Shown: positions 17,368-26,318 of the stretch, piece after piece | Layout: every line of letters starts with the position of its first letter | How positions within the stretch are numbered: position 1 is the first letter of the stretch | Program-made: the position numbers and the translations under genes | Notes under the pieces: generated by a model | Database searches by the model: none | What the model was told of the DNA's origin: nothing | What the model saw: the letters and a program-made list of their open reading frames with translations, nothing else | Assembly (NCBI RefSeq): GCF_004421005.1 | Contig: NZ_CP038026.1 | Location: 372,001 to 436,000, forward strand | Direction: 5' to 3' | Length of the DNA: 64,000 bases | Origin: Pseudoduganella plicata | Lineage (GTDB): Bacteria > Pseudomonadota > Gammaproteobacteria > Burkholderiales > Burkholderiaceae_D

Positions 17368-17988
17368 TCAGTCCGGCCCCGCCAGAATCGCCGCTTGCCT
17401 GTCTTTCAGGTAGGGATGCGCCTCCAGCAGCCTTGCGACCTCCTGTTCGATCCTCGCGATCGCACCATTCATCCACTCGAGATGGTCTTCGACATCTTTC
17501 GCCAGCTTTGCCGATCCGTCGCGCCGCAGCTGATCGAGATGCCTCGCCTCCGATTCCCGCAACTTCCGATACGCCGTCAGAGACTCGAGCGACACCTTCA
17601 GCAGGCGCTCCTCCAGCGGAGGCGGAATCCATGGGCCGGGGTTATTGGCGGCACAGTAGCGGGCAAGGGCCTTGGCGTCCGCCGCCGGGCTCGTCGCGGT
17701 CCTGGTGGCCGGTGTGGCCAATCCTTCCACAGCCGCACGATCCACCCGGCTGACAGTGGCGCCACTGTCGTGTAACGCCATTGCAAAGGCGCGCGCGTGG
17801 TCATCCGCCGCCTCGACACACACGTGCAGCGCGCCCGGTACGACACCCTGCTTGTCCAGCCAGGTCGTCAGTTCAGCCAGCGGCTTCTGCTCGCCCGCGA
17901 GCGCTTTCGTCTTCATCTTGCCATCGACAAGGAGCGCGACATTCCACTTGCACGCCGTGCCTTTGATCCCCAGGGTTGCTCCCGTCAT
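17368..17988 (-). CDS. Stand-alone protein resembling the DEDD half of an IS110 transposase
   Basis: 206 residues from an ATG at 17988 with a good Shine-Dalgarno sequence (AGGAGA). The pattern follows the N-terminal DEDD domain of IS110-family transposases: a GIxxxK..VALLVDGKMKTK strand region, LTTWLDKQG, HVCVEAADDHARAFAMALHD, GATVSRVDRAAVEGLA, then AADAKALARYC and PWIPPPLEERLL, and a coiled helix pair (LTAYRKLRESEARHL, ARIEQEVARLLEAHP). The first catalytic Asp (normally IDVSK) is missing (GIKGTA); the Glu and the later Asp appear kept. The C-terminal transposase_20 domain with the catalytic Ser is absent. No terminal repeats or second half are present, so it is a remnant or a domesticated protein. 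Confidence 0.65.
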   Translation of the reverse strand: MTGATLGIKGTACKWNVALLVDGKMKTKALAGEQKPLAELTTWLDKQGVVPGALHVCVEAADDHARAFAMALHDSGATVSRVDRAAVEGLATPATRTATSPAADAKALARYCAANNPGPWIPPPLEERLLKVSLESLTAYRKLRESEARHLDQLRRDGSAKLAKDVEDHLEWMNGAIARIEQEVARLLEAHPYLKDRQAAILAGPD

Positions 17989-18093
17989 CTCGTCTCCTGC
18001 AAGCCATCGGTTTCGCATGATGATAGCCGACGCCCCGGTCGCCACGCCAACTGTCGCGCAGGTGGAAACGTCACCACACTTCCGCGATATTTG

Positions 18094-18123
18094 TTGACCG
18101 GACAATTTTGTCGCTGTTACTAT
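18094..18123 (+). promoter_or_regulatory. Sigma-70 type promoter of the glycoside locus
   Basis: TTGACC (18094-18099) and TACTAT (18118-18123) are separated by 18 bases and lie 50 bases ahead of the GH1 start. This predicts transcription starting near 18130, inside the palindrome described in the next entry. The rest of the 185-base gap (17989-18173) is unassigned. Confidence 0.55.
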
Positions 18124-18128
18124 CATTT

Positions 18129-18148
18129 GAAACGACTGGAATCGTTTC
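18129..18148. promoter_or_regulatory. LacI/GalR-type operator candidate
   Basis: A perfect inverted repeat GAAACGA-N6-TCGTTTC, with an overlapping TGGAA/TTCCA palindrome, covers the predicted transcription start of the GH1 gene. The form resembles operators of LacI/GalR-family sugar repressors. A bound repressor here would block the promoter. No LacI-type regulator gene is present in the window. Confidence 0.55.
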
Positions 18149-18173
18149 CAGTGACGACAGCAAAGGAGACCCT

Positions 18174-19547
18174 GTGGCGCCAAGTACCCTGCCAAGTACC
18201 TTCAACCCGCCCGCGGATTCGATCCTGTGGCGGCCGGACTTCCTGCTCGGCGCGGCGACAGCTGCCTACCAGATCGAAGGGGCGGCACAGGAAGATGGCA
18301 GGCTGCCGTCGATCTGGGACACGTTTTCCGCCACACCCGGCAAGGTACTGCACGGCGACACCGGCGAGATTGCCTGCGACCATTACCACCGCTGGGAAAG
18401 CGACATCGATCTGCTGGCCAGCCTGAATGTCGATGCCTACCGGCTGTCGATTGCCTGGCCGCGCGTCATGGACGAAGCCGGACGGCCGAACGAGGCGGGC
18501 CTGGCGTTCTACCGCAAGCTGCTGCAGCGCCTGAAGGGCAAAGGCATCAGGACGTCCGTCACGCTGTACCACTGGGACCTGCCGCAGCACCTGGAGGACG
18601 AGGGCGGATGGTGCAACCGCGCTACGGCATACAGGTTTGCCGAGTACGCGGACCTGGTCAGCCGCGAGCTGGCCGGCCTGGTGGACTTCTGGTCCACGCT
18701 GAACGAACCGTGGTGCTCGGCGATGCTGGGTTACGGCACGGGCCATCACGCACCTGGGCGCAGCGACCTGCGGGCGGCCAACGCGGCGATGCACCACCTG
18801 CTGCTGGGGCACGGGCTGGCGCTGCGGGCGCTGCGCCGCAATGATCCGGCGTCGAGCAAGGGCATTGTCGTCAACGTCGGCCGCGGCACAACGGATGGTC
18901 CGACGCGGGACGACGAGCGTGCGGCCGAACTGTTTGAGCTGCAGCACAACGACTGGGTGCTGGATCCGCTGCTGCGCGGCCAGTATCCGGCGCGGCTGTA
19001 CGAGGAGCTGTGGCCGGGCGCAAGGCCCGACATCGCGGAGGGCGACATGGCCATCATCGGCGCGCCGCTCGACTTCATCGGCATTAATTACTATTTCCGC
19101 ACCAATGTGCGCAGCGACGGTGCCGGCGGGTATGTCGAGGTGCCGCTGGCCGATGTCGAACGCACGCAGATGGGGTGGGAGGTCTATCCGGATGGGCTGT
19201 CCGACCTGCTGGTCGCCTTCGACCGCCGCTACCCGAACCTGCCGCCCGTGTACATCACGGAAAACGGCATGGCCAGCGACGACGCCGTGATCGACGGTGC
19301 CGTCGTCGACGACCAGCGCATCGCTTTCCTGAACCGCCACCTGGCCGCCGTCGACGAAGCGGTGAGGGCGGGCGTGGACGTGCGCGGCTACTACATCTGG
19401 TCGTTTCTCGACAACTTCGAGTGGGCCTTCGGCTACGAGCGGCGCTTCGGCATCGTCCACGTCGATTACACGACGCAGCAGCGTACGCCCAAGCGCAGCG
19501 CGGAGCTGGTGCGCGATTTCCTGGCACGCCGCCGCGAGCGAGGCTGA
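18174..19547 (+). CDS. Glycoside hydrolase family 1 beta-glucosidase
   Basis: 457 residues; hydrolyses terminal beta-glucosides such as cellobiose with retention of configuration. The whole GH1 barrel is present: FLLGAATAAYQIEGA, SIWDTFSATPGKV, CDHYHRWESDIDLL, YRLSIAWPRV, LYHWDLPQHLED, acid/base Glu178 in TLNEPW, INYYF, nucleophile Glu363 in ITENGM, and the aglycone-site end YYIWSFLDNFEWAFGYERRFG. No signal peptide, so it acts in the cytoplasm on imported oligosaccharide. GTG at 18174 is preferred because AAAGGAGA lies five bases upstream and homologues start there; a longer reading from 18108 would cover the operator. First gene of the ABC-transporter and receptor locus. Confidence 0.95.
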   Translation: MAPSTLPSTFNPPADSILWRPDFLLGAATAAYQIEGAAQEDGRLPSIWDTFSATPGKVLHGDTGEIACDHYHRWESDIDLLASLNVDAYRLSIAWPRVMDEAGRPNEAGLAFYRKLLQRLKGKGIRTSVTLYHWDLPQHLEDEGGWCNRATAYRFAEYADLVSRELAGLVDFWSTLNEPWCSAMLGYGTGHHAPGRSDLRAANAAMHHLLLGHGLALRALRRNDPASSKGIVVNVGRGTTDGPTRDDERAAELFELQHNDWVLDPLLRGQYPARLYEELWPGARPDIAEGDMAIIGAPLDFIGINYYFRTNVRSDGAGGYVEVPLADVERTQMGWEVYPDGLSDLLVAFDRRYPNLPPVYITENGMASDDAVIDGAVVDDQRIAFLNRHLAAVDEAVRAGVDVRGYYIWSFLDNFEWAFGYERRFGIVHVDYTTQQRTPKRSAELVRDFLARRRERG

Positions 19548-19597
19548 ACCATCGGCGTCCCCGTTTCACTTATCATTGGCAAGTAAAAAATACATAA

Positions 19598-19612
19598 GGC
19601 GCCACAGGCGCC
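19598..19612 (+). promoter_or_regulatory. Small hairpin against the ribosome site of the binding-protein gene
   Basis: GGCGCC-ACA-GGCGCC forms a short G/C stem immediately before the Shine-Dalgarno AGGAGA (19613-19618) of the substrate-binding protein gene. It may stabilise the processed mRNA or limit ribosome access. The 75-base gap after the GH1 gene holds no other signal that I recognise. Confidence 0.3.
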
Positions 19613-19622
19613 AGGAGACAAG

Positions 19623-20897
19623 ATGAACGATGCAAGCAGACGGACGCGCGCCATTGCGGCCGCCGTCCTTGCGGCCGCGTGCGCGGGCACGCGGGCCGCG
19701 CCACCCGTGCCGTCAGCGACAGCGCCGCTGAAGGCCACGGTATCGCATTGGTGGACGTCAGGGGGCGAATCGGCCGCCATCCGCCAGTTCGCCGACGCAT
19801 TCAATGCGGCCGGCGGCCAGTGGATCGACCAGGCCGTCGCGGGCGCCGAACAGTCGCGCGCATCGACGATCAACCGCATCGTTGGCGGCAATGCGCCCGT
19901 GGCGGCGCAGTTCAACACGTCGCGCCAGTTCCGCGACATTGTCGACCAGGGCCTGCTGAACAACGTGGACGAGGTGGCGGCCAGGGGCAACTGGGACCGC
20001 ATCCTGCCGCAGACGATCATCGACGTCATCCGCATCAATGGCCATTATTACGCAGCGCCCGTGGACATCCACATGCCGGCGTGGTTCTTCTATTCCAAAA
20101 AGGCATTCGCACAGGCGAAGATCAAGGACGAGCCGCGTACGTGGGAAGAGTTCATCGCCGCGCTCGACAAGCTGAAGGCGGCCGGCCTGATACCGCTTGC
20201 CTTCGGCGGCCAGGTCTGGCAGGAGAAGATCGTGTTCGACGCCGTGTTCGCCCAGCTCGGCGGACCAGAGCTGTTCCTGAAGATCTACCGGGACCGGGAT
20301 GTCAAGGCGGTGGCGTCGCCGGCGTTTCGCAACGTGCTGGTGGCGTTCCGCCAGCTGCGCGCGTACACCGACCCGGGCGCGCCGGGACGCAACTGGAACG
20401 ATGCCACGGCGCTGGTGGTGTCGAATCGCGCCGGCGTGCAGATCATGGGCGACTGGGCCAAGGGCGAATTCTCCGCCGCCGGCCAGGTCGCCGGGCGCGA
20501 CTTCGGCTGCTTCCCCGGCTTCGGTCCGAAGGCGCCGTACATCGTCGCCGGCGACGCGTTTGTCTTCCCGAAAACGGCCAAGCCGAACGTCGTCAGGGCG
20601 CAGAAGCTGCTGGCAACCGTGATGACGGCGCCCGGCCCGCAGGCCGCGTTCAGCGCCCGCAAGGGCTCGATCCCGATCCGCCCCGACGTCGACCTGTCCC
20701 AACTCGACATGTGCGCCCGCATGGGCATCGCCATCATGCAGGACAAGTCGCGCCAGCTTCCCAACGCGGAAATGCTGGTGGAGCCGGACCTGAACGGCGC
20801 ACTGCAGGACGTGCTGACCAACTACTGGAACCGCAAGCAGACGCCGGAGCAGGCGCAGGCCGCCTTTGCCCAGGCGATGAAGGACAACACATGGTAG
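19623..20897 (+). CDS. ABC sugar transporter, periplasmic substrate-binding protein
   Basis: 424 residues. Family 1 extracellular solute-binding protein. A signal peptide is evident (RRTRAIAAAVLAAACAGTRA). The mature chain shows VSHWWTSGGESAAIRQF, the hinge and ligand region NRIVGGNAPVAAQFN, YYAAPVDIHMPAWFFYSKKAF, and GVQIMGDWAKGEF, all typical of binding proteins for oligosaccharides. It captures sugar in the periplasm for the two permeases downstream. Its stop overlaps the first permease start (ATGGTAG at 20891). Placed directly after the GH1 gene, cellobiose or other beta-glucosides are the likely ligands; that is inference. Confidence 0.92.
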   Translation: MNDASRRTRAIAAAVLAAACAGTRAAPPVPSATAPLKATVSHWWTSGGESAAIRQFADAFNAAGGQWIDQAVAGAEQSRASTINRIVGGNAPVAAQFNTSRQFRDIVDQGLLNNVDEVAARGNWDRILPQTIIDVIRINGHYYAAPVDIHMPAWFFYSKKAFAQAKIKDEPRTWEEFIAALDKLKAAGLIPLAFGGQVWQEKIVFDAVFAQLGGPELFLKIYRDRDVKAVASPAFRNVLVAFRQLRAYTDPGAPGRNWNDATALVVSNRAGVQIMGDWAKGEFSAAGQVAGRDFGCFPGFGPKAPYIVAGDAFVFPKTAKPNVVRAQKLLATVMTAPGPQAAFSARKGSIPIRPDVDLSQLDMCARMGIAIMQDKSRQLPNAEMLVEPDLNGALQDVLTNYWNRKQTPEQAQAAFAQAMKDNTW

Positions 20898-21796
20898 CCG
20901 CCCGCGCATCGAGGACCAGAAGCCGCGCTGCCTGCTGGTCCGCATACATCGCGCTGTTGCCGATGGTTCTGACGGTGCTGGGCGCGTACGTTGGCACGAT
21001 GCTGTGGACGGCGCGCGTGTCCGTCAGCAGCGCGCGCATCTTCCCGACGGGCGACTTCGTCGGTATCGGGCAGTACGAGCGGCTGTTCCGCAACGCGCGC
21101 TGGCTGCTGTCGCTTGAGAACCTGGCCGTCTACGGCGTGCTGTTCATCGCCGGCTCTCTGGTGCTGGGTTTCCTGCTGGCCGTCTTCATCGACCAGAAGG
21201 TGATGGGCGAGGGGACGCTGCGCACGGTGTTCCTGTATCCGTACGCGATGTCGTTTGTCGCCACAGGCCTGGTCTGGCAGTGGATCCTCAATCCCGAGCT
21301 GGGCATCCAGCGTGTCGCGCGCCAGCTCGGCTTCGAGGACTTCACGTTCGGCTGGATCGTCGACCAGGACAAGGCGCTGTATACCATCGTGCTGGCGACT
21401 GTCTGGCAGGCGTCCGGCCTCGTCATGGCGCTGCTGCTGTCCGGCCTGCGCGGCATCGATGACGAGTTGTGGAAGGCCGCCCGCATCGACGGCATTCCCG
21501 TCTGGCGCGTCTACATCAACATTGTTCTGCCGCTGCTGTGGCCCGCGCTGTCCACCGCGCTGATCCTGCTGTTCGCGCTGGTCGTCAAGCTGTTCGACGC
21601 GGTGGTGGCGATGACGCAGGGCGGCCCAGGCACCGCCACCGAAGTGCCGGCCAAGTTCATCATGGACTACCTGTTCGGACGCGCCAATATCGGCCTGGCC
21701 TCGGCCGCGTCGATCGTGCTGCTCACCACCGTGGTGGCCATTGTCGCGCCGCTGTACTACGCCCGCGCCAGGGCCGTGCAAAGGGGGCTGAAATGA
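20891..21796 (+). CDS. ABC sugar transporter permease (MalF-type)
   Basis: 301 residues with about six membrane spans, the first at about 17-40. The ATPase-docking EAA loop is visible as ELWKAARIDGIPVWRVYINI. It forms the channel with the next gene product. The ATG at 20891 overlaps the end of the binding-protein gene, and the stop overlaps the second permease start by four bases (ATGA at 21793-21796). The closing segment TQGGPGTATEVPAKFIMDYL is typical of binding-protein-dependent sugar permeases. Confidence 0.92.
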   Translation: MVAARASRTRSRAACWSAYIALLPMVLTVLGAYVGTMLWTARVSVSSARIFPTGDFVGIGQYERLFRNARWLLSLENLAVYGVLFIAGSLVLGFLLAVFIDQKVMGEGTLRTVFLYPYAMSFVATGLVWQWILNPELGIQRVARQLGFEDFTFGWIVDQDKALYTIVLATVWQASGLVMALLLSGLRGIDDELWKAARIDGIPVWRVYINIVLPLLWPALSTALILLFALVVKLFDAVVAMTQGGPGTATEVPAKFIMDYLFGRANIGLASAASIVLLTTVVAIVAPLYYARARAVQRGLK

Positions 21797-22698
21797 AGCG
21801 CGACGCCATCCGCGACATCGCCGCCGTGCCGGTCCGACGCAAGCCCCGCAAGCTCACGCCGGCACGCATCGGCGTCTATGGCTTCCTTGTGATGGCGGCG
21901 CTGTTCTTCCTGGTGCCGCTGTACGTGATGCTTGTCACGTCCGTCAAGCCGATGGACGAGATCCGGCTGGGCAACCTGTTCGCGCTGCCGGCGTCGCCCA
22001 CGCTGGCGCCGTGGCGCAGCGCCTGGCAGACCGCCTGCACGGGACTCGAATGCGAAGGCATCCGCGGCGGCTTCTGGAATTCCGTCCGGATCACGCTGCC
22101 CAGCATGGTGCTGTCGATCGCCGTCGGCGCCGTCAACGGCTACGCGCTGTCGTTCTGGCGGCCGCGCGGCGCCAACGCGCTGTTTGCCGTTCTGATGATG
22201 GGGGCCTTCATTCCGGGCCAGGTGATGCTGTATCCGCTGGTGCGGGCGCTGGCCGCGGTAGACCTGTACAGCACACTGCCGGGCATCGTGCTGGTGCACG
22301 TGATATTCGGCATGCCGATGATGACGCTGTTGTTCCGCAATTACTACGCCAGCCTGCCGGAGGAGCTGTTCAAGGCGGCGCGCGTGGACGGTGGCAGCTT
22401 CTGGCGCATCTTCCTCGAGCTGATGCTGCCGATGTCCACACCCGTCATTGTTGTCGCCGCCATCATGCAGGTCACGAACATCTGGAACGACTTCCTGCTG
22501 GGTCTTGTCTTCGCCGGCAGCGACAATCTGCCGATGACGGTCCAGCTGAACAACATCATCAACACGACGACGGGCGAGCGCCTGTACAACGTCAACATGG
22601 CGGCCACGATCCTCACGTCGCTCGTGCCGCTGGCGCTGTACTTCCTGTCGGGGCGCTGGTTCGTGCGCGGCATCGCGGCCGGCGCGGTCAAGGGATAA
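21793..22698 (+). CDS. ABC sugar transporter permease (MalG-type)
   Basis: 301 residues, about six membrane spans, the first at about 27-50 after a basic cytoplasmic N-terminus. The EAA loop ELFKAARVDGGSFWRIFLEL contacts the ATPase. Typical MalG-like features are LYVMLVTSVKPMDEI near the start and GRWFVRGIAAGAVKG at the C-terminus. It pairs with the preceding permease. The ATG overlaps the previous stop; the ATPase gene follows after 14 bases. Confidence 0.92.
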   Translation: MKRDAIRDIAAVPVRRKPRKLTPARIGVYGFLVMAALFFLVPLYVMLVTSVKPMDEIRLGNLFALPASPTLAPWRSAWQTACTGLECEGIRGGFWNSVRITLPSMVLSIAVGAVNGYALSFWRPRGANALFAVLMMGAFIPGQVMLYPLVRALAAVDLYSTLPGIVLVHVIFGMPMMTLLFRNYYASLPEELFKAARVDGGSFWRIFLELMLPMSTPVIVVAAIMQVTNIWNDFLLGLVFAGSDNLPMTVQLNNIINTTTGERLYNVNMAATILTSLVPLALYFLSGRWFVRGIAAGAVKG

Positions 22699-22712
22699 CA
22701 AGGAAAACCATC

Positions 22713-23774
22713 ATGGCCAATGTCTCCATCCGCAACCTGGGCATCCAGCTGGGTGCCAACCGCATCATCGAAGCACTCGACCTGGAAGTGCGCGCCGGCG
22801 AATTCATCGTGCTGCTGGGGCCTTCCGGCTGCGGCAAATCCACCCTGCTGCACAGTATCGCGGGCCTGAACGACGCCGCCGCGGGCAGCATCGAAATCGG
22901 CGGGCGCGACATGACGTACGCGGACCCGAAGGACCGCGGGATCGCCCTGGTGTTCCAGTCCTATGCGTTGTACCCGACCATGAACGTGGAGAAGAACATG
23001 TCGTTCGGGCTGCGCATTGCCGGCACGCCGAAGGCGGAGATCGAGCGGCGCGTCAACCGCGCGGCGGACATGCTGCAACTGGGCCCGCTGCTCAAGCGCA
23101 AACCGGCCCAGCTCTCGGGCGGGCAGCGGCAGCGCGTCGCCATCGGCCGCGCCATCGTGCGCGAGGCCGACGTGTTCCTGTTTGACGAACCCCTGTCCAA
23201 CCTGGACGCCAAGCTGCGCACCGAACTGCGGCGCGAGCTGAAGCTGCTGCACCGCCAGCTGGGCGCCACGATGATCTACGTGACGCACGACCAGGTGGAA
23301 GCCATGACACTGGCCGACCGCATGGCCGTCATGAAGGGCGGCGTCATCCAGCAGTTCGATACCCCGGATGCGATCTACCGCCACCCGGAGACCCTGTTCG
23401 TCGCCACGTTCCTCGGTTCGCCTGGCATGAACCTGTTCCGCGGCCGCATCGCGCGGCGCGAAGGCCGCACGCTGTTCACGGACGGGCACCTGACGCTGGA
23501 CGTGACAGGCTATCCGTTCCGCCAGTCTCCGGTCGACGGCCTGGCGTGCGTGCTGGGCGTGCGTCCCGAGGACGTCTCCCTGCGCGCGGACGGGCCGTTC
23601 CACGGCGGCGTCACGCTGGTCGAGGCGATGGGCGCGCATCGCGTCGTCTGGCTCGATCATCACGGCACCCAGCTCGCCGCCATCGTGCCGGATGGCCAGC
23701 CCGGCGGCGGGGCGTTCGCGCTGCGCGCGGACAACGTATCGCTGTTCGACGAGGCCAGCACACAGCGGCTCTGA
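22713..23774 (+). CDS. ABC sugar transporter ATP-binding protein (MalK/UgpC family)
   Basis: 353 residues. ATPase of the importer. Walker A GPSGCGKST (about 37-45), Q loop FQSYALYPTM, signature LSGGQRQRVAIGRAI, Walker B VFLFDEPLSNLD, and switch His in YVTHDQVEAMTLAD. The C-terminal TOBE regulatory region (about 240-353) includes FLGSPGMNLF and LGVRPEDVSL. Its ATPase may serve several importers, as MsmX- and UgpC-like proteins do. It closes the ABC genes; a 100-base gap precedes the TonB-dependent receptor. Confidence 0.94.
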   Translation: MANVSIRNLGIQLGANRIIEALDLEVRAGEFIVLLGPSGCGKSTLLHSIAGLNDAAAGSIEIGGRDMTYADPKDRGIALVFQSYALYPTMNVEKNMSFGLRIAGTPKAEIERRVNRAADMLQLGPLLKRKPAQLSGGQRQRVAIGRAIVREADVFLFDEPLSNLDAKLRTELRRELKLLHRQLGATMIYVTHDQVEAMTLADRMAVMKGGVIQQFDTPDAIYRHPETLFVATFLGSPGMNLFRGRIARREGRTLFTDGHLTLDVTGYPFRQSPVDGLACVLGVRPEDVSLRADGPFHGGVTLVEAMGAHRVVWLDHHGTQLAAIVPDGQPGGGAFALRADNVSLFDEASTQRL

Positions 23775-23874
23775 TTCGACGCTTCACCGATTGACGTGAC
23801 ACGGCCGCACGCAGCCGGGACCCGTCACGCCTGGACCACTGCAACCACGAACGATGGACGAAAGGGGAATACCG

Positions 23875-26304
23875 ATGAAGAGACTGACCAGGACCACTCT
23901 GGCGCTGTGCATCGCGGCGCTGGGCAACGACGCCCGGGCGCAGGCGGGCGCGCAGGCAGCAACGCCAGCGCCGGACGGGCAGGGCGGCACGATGGAGCGC
24001 ATCGTCGTCACGGCCAACCGGCGCGACCAGCTGGTGCAGGATACGCCGCTGGCCGTCACCGCGTTCACGCAGGACACGCTGCAGAACAACCAGGTCAAGG
24101 ACCTCGCGTCGCTGACGTCGATGGTCCCCAGCCTCGTCGTCGAGCCGCACAGCGACTCGGGCGGCGTGCACGTCTACATGCGCGGCGTGGGCTCGGCCAA
24201 TCACACGGAGCTGGGCGACCCGGCTGTTGCGTTCTATGTCGACGGCATCTACCTGCCGCGGCCGCAGGGTGCGACGGCGCTGATGTACGACTTGTCGCAC
24301 GTGGAGGTCGCGCGCGGTCCCCAGGGGACCCTGAACGGCCGTAACTCGACGGCGGGCGCCGTCAACCTCGTCTCGGCGGCACCCAACACGACAAAGACAA
24401 TGGGGTCGTTCAGCGTGACGGCAGGCGACCGGCACCGCATCCAGGCGCAGGGGATGATCAATATCCCGTTCGGCGACAACGTGGCGCTGCGCGTGGCCGC
24501 CATCAAGGACAGCCACGACGGCTACGTGGATTTCGCGCGCGGTTCGAACGTGCCGCCCGGCGCCGACAAGTACGGCGCGCAGGACCAGGCGGGCGCCCGC
24601 GCCACGCTGCTGTGGAAGATCACGCCGAATCTGCGCGCGAACCTCATCGCCGACTATTACGAGGACAAGGGCGCCGGCAATATCTACCTCGCACAGGAAC
24701 CGGCGGCGGGGCAGGACCGCTGGAGCGCCGTCATCGACACGCCCGGCACGCTGAACCAGTCGATCACGACCTACAAGACGAAGTGGAACTGGGCCGCCAA
24801 CGACTGGCTGGACGTGCAGTACCTGGGCAGCTGGAGCCGACTGAAGCGCAGCAACGCCAGCGACGCGGATGCCGGCATGTTCCTGGGCTTCAAGGCGGAA
24901 AACCGCACGGAGTGGGGCCAGTTCGACAGCCATTCGAACGAGCTGCAGTTGCGCTCCGCCGGCACCGGGCCGGTGGAGTGGGTGGCCGGCCTGTTCGAAT
25001 TCGGCGAGAAGAACCGCATCCGCTTCGATATCGACCGCAGCCAGATCTCCGAGGCGGCGCTGCGCCAGGATCTGGCGGCGGGCAACGTCATCTTCGTGCA
25101 GCCGACGGTGGGCGAGTATGCGTCCGCGATGTCGTTCATCCAGGGCGACCGCCAGCTGAAATCGAAAGCCGTGTTCGCGCAAGGCAGCTACAGCTTCAAC
25201 GAGCAGTACAAGTTCACGGCCGGCGCCCGCTACACGAAGGATCACAAGTTCGACAAGGGCGGCCAGAACTGGGCCTGCCCGAACTGGCCGGACAATGCGC
25301 CGCGCGGCACGACGGTCCTGACCCCGAACCAGATCGCCCAGCTGGTCACGCCCGGGACGGGGTTGATCAACACGCACAATATCGGTCCGGGCGGGCAGGT
25401 GGCGGTGGCGAACTGCGGCAATACGCCCGGCGACAACACGGCCGACCTGAAATACGGCCAGGCCACGTGGCTGGGACGCGTCGAGTACAAGCCTGCGAAG
25501 GACATCCTGGCCTTCGCTTCCGTCACGACGGGCTTCCATTCGCCGGCCATCGGCGACGGCGGCGCCACGACGAAGCCGGAGAAGCTGACCAGCTACGAGA
25601 TCGGTTTCAAGTCCGATCTGCTGAACCGCGCACTGACCCTCAATCTCGACGCGTTCTGGATGAAGTACAAGGACAAGCTGGAATCGCAGGTCGTCAACAA
25701 CACGCTGCAGAACTTCAACGCGGCCGGCGCCACCGTCAAGGGCATCGAGGCGGAGTTCGCGTGGCGTCCGCTGGACGCGGCCCGCATCAGCGGCAACGTG
25801 ACGTGGCTGCGGGCAAGCTATGACAGTTTCCTGTCGTGCGACATCGACGCGGCGCGTGCCAACGGCCAGACCTGCGGCACGACTGCGCCGACCGAGGACG
25901 TAGGCGGCTCCGTGCTGAAACACGCGCCCCGGTTCGCGACGACCTTGATGGCGGAGTACGACCTGCCGTTGGCGGGCGGGCGGCTCACGCCGCGCATCCA
26001 GGCGCACCACGAGACGAAATCGTTCGTGGCCGCCGGCGCGTTCAACCGCGACGTGCCGGGCCACCCCGGCGTCAAGCAGCAGGACGCGTACACGACGCTC
26101 GACGTCAGCCTGCGCTACGAGCCGGCCAACAAGGCCTACACGGCCGAGCTGTTCGTCAACAACGCCACTGACAAGGAGGTCAAGTACGACGCGGTGGAAG
26201 TGTGTACGCAGGTGGGGGCGCCGTGCCAGCCGAACCAGCAGATCTGGGCCGCTTACTACAACCAGCCGCGCACGCTGGGGGCGCGGTTGTCGATGAAATT
26301 CTGA
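23875..26304 (+). CDS. TonB-dependent outer membrane receptor
   Basis: 809 residues. Signal peptide at the start (RLTRTTLALCIAALGNDARA). A TonB-box-like stretch (ERIVVTANRR) opens the plug domain: DTPLAVTAFTQDTLQ, VYMRGVGSANHTELGDPAVA, VDGIYLPRPQG, VEVARGPQGTLNGRNSTAGA. The 22-strand barrel ends LGARLSMKF with the terminal Phe of outer-membrane proteins. It would import a substrate into the periplasm with energy from TonB. Its position after a sugar importer and GH1 enzyme suggests an oligosaccharide or plant glucoside. ATG at 23875 follows AAAGGGG; an in-frame start at 23854 would lengthen the signal peptide. Extracellular loops contain three cysteine-bearing segments. Confidence 0.93.
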   Translation: MKRLTRTTLALCIAALGNDARAQAGAQAATPAPDGQGGTMERIVVTANRRDQLVQDTPLAVTAFTQDTLQNNQVKDLASLTSMVPSLVVEPHSDSGGVHVYMRGVGSANHTELGDPAVAFYVDGIYLPRPQGATALMYDLSHVEVARGPQGTLNGRNSTAGAVNLVSAAPNTTKTMGSFSVTAGDRHRIQAQGMINIPFGDNVALRVAAIKDSHDGYVDFARGSNVPPGADKYGAQDQAGARATLLWKITPNLRANLIADYYEDKGAGNIYLAQEPAAGQDRWSAVIDTPGTLNQSITTYKTKWNWAANDWLDVQYLGSWSRLKRSNASDADAGMFLGFKAENRTEWGQFDSHSNELQLRSAGTGPVEWVAGLFEFGEKNRIRFDIDRSQISEAALRQDLAAGNVIFVQPTVGEYASAMSFIQGDRQLKSKAVFAQGSYSFNEQYKFTAGARYTKDHKFDKGGQNWACPNWPDNAPRGTTVLTPNQIAQLVTPGTGLINTHNIGPGGQVAVANCGNTPGDNTADLKYGQATWLGRVEYKPAKDILAFASVTTGFHSPAIGDGGATTKPEKLTSYEIGFKSDLLNRALTLNLDAFWMKYKDKLESQVVNNTLQNFNAAGATVKGIEAEFAWRPLDAARISGNVTWLRASYDSFLSCDIDAARANGQTCGTTAPTEDVGGSVLKHAPRFATTLMAEYDLPLAGGRLTPRIQAHHETKSFVAAGAFNRDVPGHPGVKQQDAYTTLDVSLRYEPANKAYTAELFVNNATDKEVKYDAVEVCTQVGAPCQPNQQIWAAYYNQPRTLGARLSMKF

Positions 26305-26318
26305 GCAGGCCGCAGCCT

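Noticed and set aside
18129-18148. Palindrome as an insertion-sequence end
   Set aside because: It is single, lies at a predicted transcription start and resembles LacI-type operators; no direct repeat or partner end is present near the IS110-like gene.
17797-18426. Plus-strand frame spanning the glycoside promoter
   Set aside because: It starts in the IS110-like gene, crosses the promoter and runs into GH1 in a wrong frame; no domain.
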